From positions 151,520,875 to 151,584,874 of the forward strand of contig CP136062.1 in NCBI GenBank assembly GCA_032622095.1: a stretch of DNA of 64,000 nt. Reading direction: 5' to 3'. The position numbers and the translations under genes were made by a program. The DNA comes from Siphonodentalium dalli (taxonomy: Eukaryota > Mollusca > Scaphopoda > Gadilida > Siphonodentaliidae). The notes beneath the pieces are model-generated. The model had not been told where the DNA came from. It searched no databases and saw only the letters and a program-made list of their open reading frames with translations. Positions 57,840 to 64,000 of the stretch are shown in pieces; the first letter of the stretch is position 1; each line of letters begins with the position of its first letter.

Positions 57840-58293
57840 TTAACCTTTTCATGTCGTGACCAGCGCTGATGCAGCATTAAAGATCCTGCGAAAAACCCTG
57901 TGCCAATGCATTCCTGTGGCAGACTCGCATGTATAAGAGACTGCACTGCACTGGCTTGCAAGGTCAAGGTAAATATTGTTAGGTCAATGTATCGTCATTT
58001 ACAATAATGCCATAAATAATCGACTCCTTAACAACAGCAGAGTTATGGGTAATTTTTCAGGATTTAGTCGGAAATATGGCTTGTTGTCATTCATCAGAAA
58101 GCTCTCACTGACTGCTTTCCGATGAATGGCAACAAGCCATATTTCCAACTAAATCCTGAAAAATTACCTATAATTCTGCTGTGGTTAAGGAGTCAATTAT
58201 TTAGGGCATTACTGTATCTGCGAGGCTCCCTATGAGAGAATGGCACAAGGTCATCTCACAATTTCAGGAAGCTCCAGTCATTGAAGGGTTAAA
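57840..58293. mobile_element. A-family MITE with a nested T-family insertion
   Basis: TTAACCTTTTCATGTCGTGA on the left, CAGTCATTGAAGGGTTAA on the right. The second hairpin is split at 58002-58214 by the T foldback, and A sequence resumes as TCTGCGAGGCTCCCTATG. Confidence 0.7.
58002..58214. mobile_element. T-family foldback nested in an A-family element
   Basis: TA-CAATAATGCCATAAATA ... GGGCATTACTG-TA. Both flanks are A-family sequence. Confidence 0.77.
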
Positions 58294-58463
58294 GCTGCAA
58301 GCATTCGTTCGTTTTCTGTGAAAAGATACAAATTGCAAACTTCTTTTGAAATGACACTTCTTAATTTTCATACCAAAGGAGATTTAAACTAATAAAGCAA
58401 TACAAATAAAAGATAACATTATTAGCCTTCAGCCTTGTGAAAAAGAGCCTAGTGACTGTAAAC

Positions 58464-59028
58464 CTTGAAGAGGTACTGTACACTAAATCTGGCTATTTAT
58501 GGAACCATCTCCTTTTATACTCAACGGAATATATGCAACAAATTAATGAATTTGAGTCGTAGATTAGTGCAAAATACACTCATGTGTCTATGAATGATGG
58601 AAACAACATGGTAATTATAATGAAAATGATTTTATGGTTGGAGTTATAAATTCATTTTAGTAATAATTACCATGTTGTTTGTATCATTCATACAGTAAAT
58701 GAGTATATTTTGCACTCATCCATGGCTCAAATTAATTCATTTGTTGCATATATTCTGTTGAGTAAGGTAAGAACGATTGTGTGATGCTAAACAACTTATC
58801 ATGTAGAGTATTTTTTACCCTGTGCCAATGCATTCTCTTATATATGCGAGTCGACAATTTTTTACAATTTTAATAATTTTTTCTTGTATTCTTTAACAAT
58901 TTTATAATTTCACCCATACAGAGCCCCAGACAAACATGAGCAGACGACACTCTTCTATATGCTTCTATATATGTGTGGGGCTCCCTGCAGGGTAATGGAT
59001 TTAGTGTACAGTACCCCTTTAAGGACTA
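58464..59028. mobile_element. F element: TIR element containing a D-family remnant
   Basis: Ends AGGTACTGTACACTAAATC and GATTTAGTGTACAGTACCCC. An inner palindrome (AACAACATGGTAATTATAAT / ATAATTACCATGTTGTTTG) is followed by D linker with only half of the shared hairpin (58812-58858), then AGCCCCAGACAAACATGAGC. Related sequence without the D part lies at 37409-37700. Confidence 0.62.
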
Positions 59029-59040
59029 TAGATACTCAAA

Positions 59041-59202
59041 TTATAAAGCAGCAAGTGGTAGCATACCTTGAAAACAAGGATCCTTGATGTCATGTATCTT
59101 GGCGAAAATGTCAACAAGAATAGTTCCGGCTTGTATTGCACTAGAGGTATACAATAATATGTATTCAATGTATGCGATTCTGTTGAATACATGTACCTCG
59201 CG
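59041..59202 (-). other. 54-codon open frame, possible gene fragment
   Basis: On the minus strand, open from 59202 to TAA at 59041-59043. It includes VHVFNRIAYIEYILLYT, then SSAIQAGTILVDIFAKIHD. The copy at 39.74-39.90 kb keeps the first part (HVFNRIPTIEYILLC) and, after a +1 shift, VDTSDDVHNINDLL. No recognised family. It may be a repeat that happens to be open. Confidence 0.25.
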
Positions 59203-59287
59203 TCAATGGGTGTGGAATAATAACTTAGATTAATTTGGTGTCAATTTGGACAGGGCATCTTTAAGGGTATATTTTTCACTGAGGTAC

Positions 59288-59714
59288 AAGGCTGTAAATA
59301 GTGTGTCATTTGCAGAATGAGATCCCCACAAGGGGAATTTAGTGATGCTATCACGCATGGTGGGAGAGTGTCACCAAATTCACCCCCTGGGAACCTATTT
59401 CTGCATAGGCCCCAACTGCTATGGGAGACCAAGGATCAGATTGAAGTTCACCAGTTGAAGTTGGTGATGTTACATCGATTATGGATTTTATCTTCTGAAA
59501 ATTAGGGGACATAGAAACTTCCCAGAAGGGAAAAAGTAACTAAAACAATGTTCACTTGAAACTATAGATACTTCCCAGAAGATGAGGCCTAAACAGAATG
59601 AGGTTCCCAGAGTGTGAATTTGGTGATGCTAGTCCACTGTGCGGGATAGCGTCACTTAATTCACCCTCTGGGGACCTCATTCTGCAAATGTCAGACACAC
59701 TATATACAGGCTTG
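59288..59714. mobile_element. H-family long form
   Basis: Left AAGGCTGTAAATAGTGTGTC, right CACTATATACAGGCTTG. Two hairpins and an inverted-orientation spacer. No clean 8-bp duplication seen. Confidence 0.65.
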
Positions 59715-59968
59715 CTGTGCTTGAACTTTTTGTATTATAACAACCCTTTGTATAAACTATCTAAGTAACAAAATTGTCAATATATAAACTTAATTGATTT
59801 ACTGTCATGATTAATTACTTAAACTACAGGTGAAAAAGGTCTAACACAAATGCAAATGGAAAATTAGGCAAGATTATGGTCATAAAAGCGTTAAAATAAA
59901 ATAAACAACCTGAAAAAAGAAATTTATGAGTTTGTTGAAAACGACATGCATCAATTTATAATCTTCTT

Positions 59969-60193
59969 AACCCTGTGCCAGTGCATTCTCTTATATATGT
60001 GAGTCTCCCATAGGGAGGCTATATATATATATAAGAGAATGCACTGGCTTACAAGATCAAGGTAAATATTGTTAGGCCAACGTATTCTCTTTTATATGCG
60101 AGGCTCCCTATGGGTGACTCGCATATATTAGAGAATGCATTGGCACAGAATTTTCGCAAAATTTCAGAAAGCTCCTGTCATGAAAAGTTAATA
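59969..60193. mobile_element. A-family MITE
   Basis: TTAACCCTGTGCCAGTGCAT, two hairpins, CTCCTGTCATGAAAAGTTAA. The left TIR is shortened. Confidence 0.62.
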
Positions 60194-61271
60194 TTCAAAA
60201 ACATACGGTTCAGAAAAAAAATAAATAGGCATTATTATCTGTTCATGATCAAAATTTGAAATAGAAAATGTGATTTAATAAGTTAACATATCTGGAGAAC
60301 AATTTATTACTATGGTTTTGTCATTCTTTCAACCTGAGATATCACAACAGGTTGGGGAAGTATGGAAGGTGGAATAAATACATTTCTGATGGAAATTATA
60401 TGTAAATTGAATGACTTTCAAGTCAAGAATATAAAAAATTTTGACATTGGTAGATAAACTTTTTGGAATAATACTGACCATACGGATGCTTGTAGTGATC
60501 TTTTTCTAATATTAGAAAACATATTAAGTTATAACTAGAAAAGTTTGAGGTCAATGGGAGGGTGTAAATGGAATTTCCTAAAGTTGGCTGCTACCTTGGG
60601 AATCGGGGGGGGGGGGGGGGGGGGAAGGGGGGGGGGGGGGGTGAAATGTGGAGTGATTAACTCCCATCACCTACAAAGAGACCCTGCTATGTTCCTAATA
60701 ATAACAGGTGAAAAGTCTAACTATGCTCGCAAATTTGCTTACAGTGAATATTTCCTGAAAGGCAGTAATTTAAAAAAAAAATTCAAACACATTGGACTGA
60801 ATTTGTGTACTTATGAAGTATAAATATCACGAGCAGAATTCTAGACATGTGGTTATCTCGAAAAAGATGTTGTATCCACCCCTAGTAAATTATCCTGCAA
60901 GTCTGCTATAATGTTGGTGGGTCCTGCTGAATTACTATGGTGCTGGTATGGTGCTGGTAAATGTCGCTTTCAGCAACTAAGGCCATATCATGGCATTGCC
61001 AGTTTTAGTGGTGGAGGAAATACGCACACTTACAACTAATCTAACAGTGATTTCAATGGCTGATAACTGGCAACTGCACCAGACAACGATTTTGAGTTAC
61101 AAAGTCCATCATGGAAATATGTGGATTTGAACCCTCATCATCAGCACTGGAGGGCAAGAAGGCTTGAAGTTGTACCCTTAACCGACTGACCCATCGATGC
61201 CCCAACTGCGAGTTGAAAAGTGCCAATAATGTAATCAAAACTACATAAAAACAGGGTATTATCATGGTTTT
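60194..61271. other. intergenic, no gene
   Basis: Two G tracts at 60605-60624 and 60627-60641. The rest is plain. Confidence 0.5.
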
Positions 61272-61618
61272 TCAAGCCTGCAAATAGTCTATCTGTCATT
61301 TGCAGCATGAGGTCCCCAGAGGGTGAATTTAGTGATGCTATCCCGGGAAGTATCTATAGTCTCAAATTAACATTGTTTTTAGTTACTTTATCCCTCTGCC
61401 CTTCTGGGAAGTTTCTATTTTCCCTAATTTGCAGAATATAACTGCATAATCGAGGTGACTAATTGGATGAATATCACTAACATCAACTGTTCCAAGGTCT
61501 CCCATAACAGTTGAGGCCTAAGCAAAATGAGGTTCCCAGAGGGTGAATTTGGTGCACTAAATTCACCCTCTGGGGGACCTCATTCTGCAAATGTCAGACA
61601 CACTATTTGCAGACTTGT
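61272..61618. mobile_element. H-family long form, internally deleted
   Basis: CAAGCCTGCAAATAGTCTATC on the left, CACTATTTGCAGACTTG on the right. Both hairpins have lost their loops (GATGCTATCCCGGGAAG; GGTGCACTAAATTC). Confidence 0.65.
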
Positions 61619-61695
61619 AGTTGCTCATCATTCATGAATTAATTATAACTGCATATCAGGATTTTTCCGCAGTTGCGTATATAACACTTCTAACA

Positions 61696-62519
61696 ATCCG
61701 ATCTTCTTGGTCCACAATAGCTTGGGATATTGGTTGTGTTGATTCTATTTTGGACCGAGTCCCGTCCCGTTACTCTTCTATAATGGACATTCATTCAAAA
61801 GACAAACTACATGTACACGTGGAGCCTGGGCATTCACACAAACCCCATAATGTGATTAATCATTTGACATGTCCGTGATTCAAAATGATATATCAATTAC
61901 TATGATAGAAAAATACAAAGTGATAATACTCATTTAATATATGGTTTACATGCATTTTCTGATAGCGCAACAAAAAAATTCTCTGGCAAACAAGTCTTTG
62001 TTTACTTATATATCTTGTTGCTTTGACATTCAACGGACCTCTAATATACGCATGTTTGATACCACCATGCTTGGGAAAGACTGCCCTCTATGTGCATATA
62101 CATTTGACCTAATCCAAAGATATACAAGAAAGATAACTCGCACCCACGATTCTGGGCATAAAGTCCATTATAGGAGATTAATGGGACGGAACTCAGTCCA
62201 AAACAGCACAATCCCAACCGATATTCCAAGCTGTTGTGGACAAGCCTTGAAATAGGGTGTCTGTCATTTGCAGAATGAGGTCCCCAGAGGGTGAATTTAG
62301 TTATGCTACCCCGCATAGCGGGCTAGCATCACCAAATTCACCCTCTGGGGACCTAATTCTGCTTACACCTCAGCAGAATGAGGTTCCCAGAGGGGTGAAT
62401 TTGATGATGCTAGCCCACTATGTGGGGTAGCATCACTAAAGTCACCCTCTGGGGACCTCATTCTGCAAATGACAGACACCCTATTTCAAGGCTTGGTTGT
62501 GGACTGAGAAGACTTGGTC
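61696..62519. mobile_element. TIR element, ~100-bp arms, carrier of an H-family insertion
   Basis: Left arm TTGGTCCACAATAGCTTGGG ... TCTATAATGGAC (to 61788). Right arm is its inverse from GTCCATTATAGGAG (62163) to GACTTGGTCTA, split by the H copy at 62241-62495. The long form of the foldback at 47836. Confidence 0.65.
62241..62495. mobile_element. H-family hAT-like twin-hairpin MITE inserted in another element
   Basis: Exact duplication GTTGTGGA at 62233-62240 and 62496-62503. The target lies in the right inverted repeat of the element at 61696-62519, whose sequence resumes (TGGACTGAGAAGACTTGG) after it. Confidence 0.87.
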
Positions 62520-62822
62520 TACCTGATTCTATATAAAGTTTGATGAATAAACAATGTGAGCACAACACTCAAAAACTAACGTAACATTTCTTATATTACA
62601 ATAAACTACACACTTGCCTTCTCAATGAAAACAATATTTTGGCACTTGATTCTCTTAGAAATATGCATTGAAAAAAAAACTTGTATAACATGATTTTCAC
62701 AAACATCTGAAGATAACAAACTATAACCATTTATACAAAATTCAACAAAAGTTGTGCAACCTCCAACGACAGCCTCACAAGCTTAAATATGTATTCAGGG
62801 TTTCAAAGAAAGTCTCACAGGT
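62520..62822. other. intergenic, nothing seen
   Basis: AT-rich; no repeat or frame. Confidence 0.45.
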
Positions 62823-63056
62823 TTAACTCTTTCATGACGGGAGCTGCATTGGTGCAGCATTAAAGATCATGTGCCAATGCATTCTGCTATATACGCGAGC
62901 CTCACATAGAATGCACTGGCTTACAAGCTCAATGTAAATATTGTTAGGCTAATGTATTCTCTTATATATGCGAGGTTCCCTATGGGAGACTCACATATAG
63001 AAGAGAATGCATTGGCACAGGGTTTTCACAAAAGTTCAGGAAGCTCCAGTCATCGT
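62823..63056. mobile_element. A-family MITE
   Basis: TTTAACTCTTTCATGACGGG ... AAGCTCCAGTCATCG. Two hairpins, the first shortened. Confidence 0.62.
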
Positions 63057-63270
63057 TTATAAAACTTTCTATAACCTATTTGACTGACTATAATTTATTA
63101 TAATAAATGAGTAATACATTAGATCTATTGACAAATAGATCTTTTGTTGTAATTCTTGATTCATAATTTGTATGTTTATAGATACTATAAAAGATATTGA
63201 AAGATTTGTGAACCCCAAGAACATCTTTAATAACCCTGAGAACATCTTTAATAACTGATTAGGAGTGCAA

Positions 63271-63763
63271 TATAATGCCAGGTGACATATCCAGGTAATA
63301 TAATGCCAGGTAATATAATAACAGGTGACATATCCAGGTGATATAATGACATGTGACATGCAGGTAATATAATTCCAGGTGACATATGCAGGTAATATAA
63401 TTCCAGGTGCCATGCAGGTAATATGCCAGGCGACATATGAAGGTAATATAATGCCAGGTGACATATCCAGGTAATATAATGCCAGGTGACATATCCAGGT
63501 AATATCATGCCAGGTGACATATCCAGGTAATATAATGCCAGGTGACATATCCAGGTAATATAATGCCAGGTGACATATCCAGGTAATATAATGCGAGGTG
63601 ACATATCCAGGTAATATATGCCAGGTAATATAATAACAGGTGACATATCCAGGTGATATAATGCGATGTGACATGCAGGTAATATAATGCGAGGTGACAT
63701 ATCCATGTAATAAAATGCCATGTGACTTATCCAGGTAATATAATGCCAGGTGACATATACAGG
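63271..63763. repeat. 28-bp tandem array, about 17 units
   Basis: Unit CCAGGTGACATATCCAGG plus TAATATAATG, with some units shortened or lacking the ATATCC segment. Long overlapping frames on the minus strand arise because the unit rarely makes a stop. Confidence 0.92.
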
Positions 63764-64000
63764 TTCAACGTGTTTTCAACCTGGGGTATTTCGGACACAT
63801 TAATTTTAATTAGCCTTACGGATCATTATTTTTAGGTTTGGATTTATAAATATATCAAACTGGAAGAGGCAAATGACCTGCTGTGAACATGTAATATCTT
63901 AAATCTAGTGACGTCACTAAATGGACTATGGCATGCAAAGAATGGAAAACAGATAAGCACTTCACTTAAACAACAATACCTATGTTAATAGCAAAGTCGA
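63764..64000. other. window end, nothing seen
   Basis: Plain AT-rich sequence after the tandem array. Confidence 0.4.

Noticed and set aside
63069-63721. 201- and 157-codon minus-strand frames
   Set aside because: They are translations of the 28-bp tandem array in two frames, with no start context or domain.
1-64000. encoded transposase or reverse transcriptase
   Set aside because: No long frame with transposase or RT motifs was found. All mobile elements here appear non-autonomous.

Overview
This is a eukaryotic, intron-rich, AT-rich window dominated by repeats. Exon sizes and GT-AG introns of a few hundred bases to several kb point to an animal. So do the two vertebrate-recognisable gene families and several repeat types I associate with bivalve molluscs: tails rich in GTCCGTCCGTCC, 'agggccataactct' tracts, and elements beginning AGCTCACCTGAGACGAAG. 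A bivalve is my best guess. No bacterial-type operon, rRNA, tRNA or CRISPR array was seen.

Two host genes can be assembled, both on the + strand. (1) 325-14996 is the 3' part of a PYROXD2-like FAD/NAD(P) oxidoreductase. Eleven exons give 445 codons in one continuous frame; the N-terminal Rossmann exons lie left of the window. (2) About 28.2-39.9 kb is a BEN-domain nuclear protein of 566 codons in five coding exons. It has two SUMO-type motifs and a C-terminal BEN domain, with a possible CRE/GC-box/CCAAT/TATA promoter near 28.23-28.33 kb. The introns of both genes, and all of 15.6-28.2 kb and 40-64 kb, are filled with non-autonomous transposons and tandem repeats.

Five groups of foldback element dominate. 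The H family (about 25 copies) has CAAGCCTTGAAATAG termini and exact 8-bp target duplications at five loci, so it is hAT-like. It is built as two hairpins that together form a palindrome. The A, B and C families have TTAA targets and CCCTTT termini, so they are piggyBac-like. The D family uses a TA target. A, B, C and D all carry the same internal hairpin of about 70 nt although their termini differ. A fifth family, T, has CAGTAATGCCC termini and TA targets and looks Tc1/mariner-like. Other elements include a hAT element with an 8-bp duplication and a 9-bp-duplication foldback nested in it (47.6-48.1 kb), and a CpG-rich element with 22-bp repeats (27.2-27.6 kb). Tandem arrays lie at 20.2-21.3, 25.3-25.7, 55.5-56.5 and 63.3-63.8 kb.

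The most interesting points are the shared hairpin module in elements with unrelated ends and an H insertion whose target duplication copies a PYROXD2 5' splice site. In the BEN gene, a 73-nt tandem duplication of a 3' splice site creates a potential poison acceptor. A PYROXD2 exon-10 fragment also lies inside a broken H element. No transposase gene for any family was seen, so all would depend on proteins encoded elsewhere.
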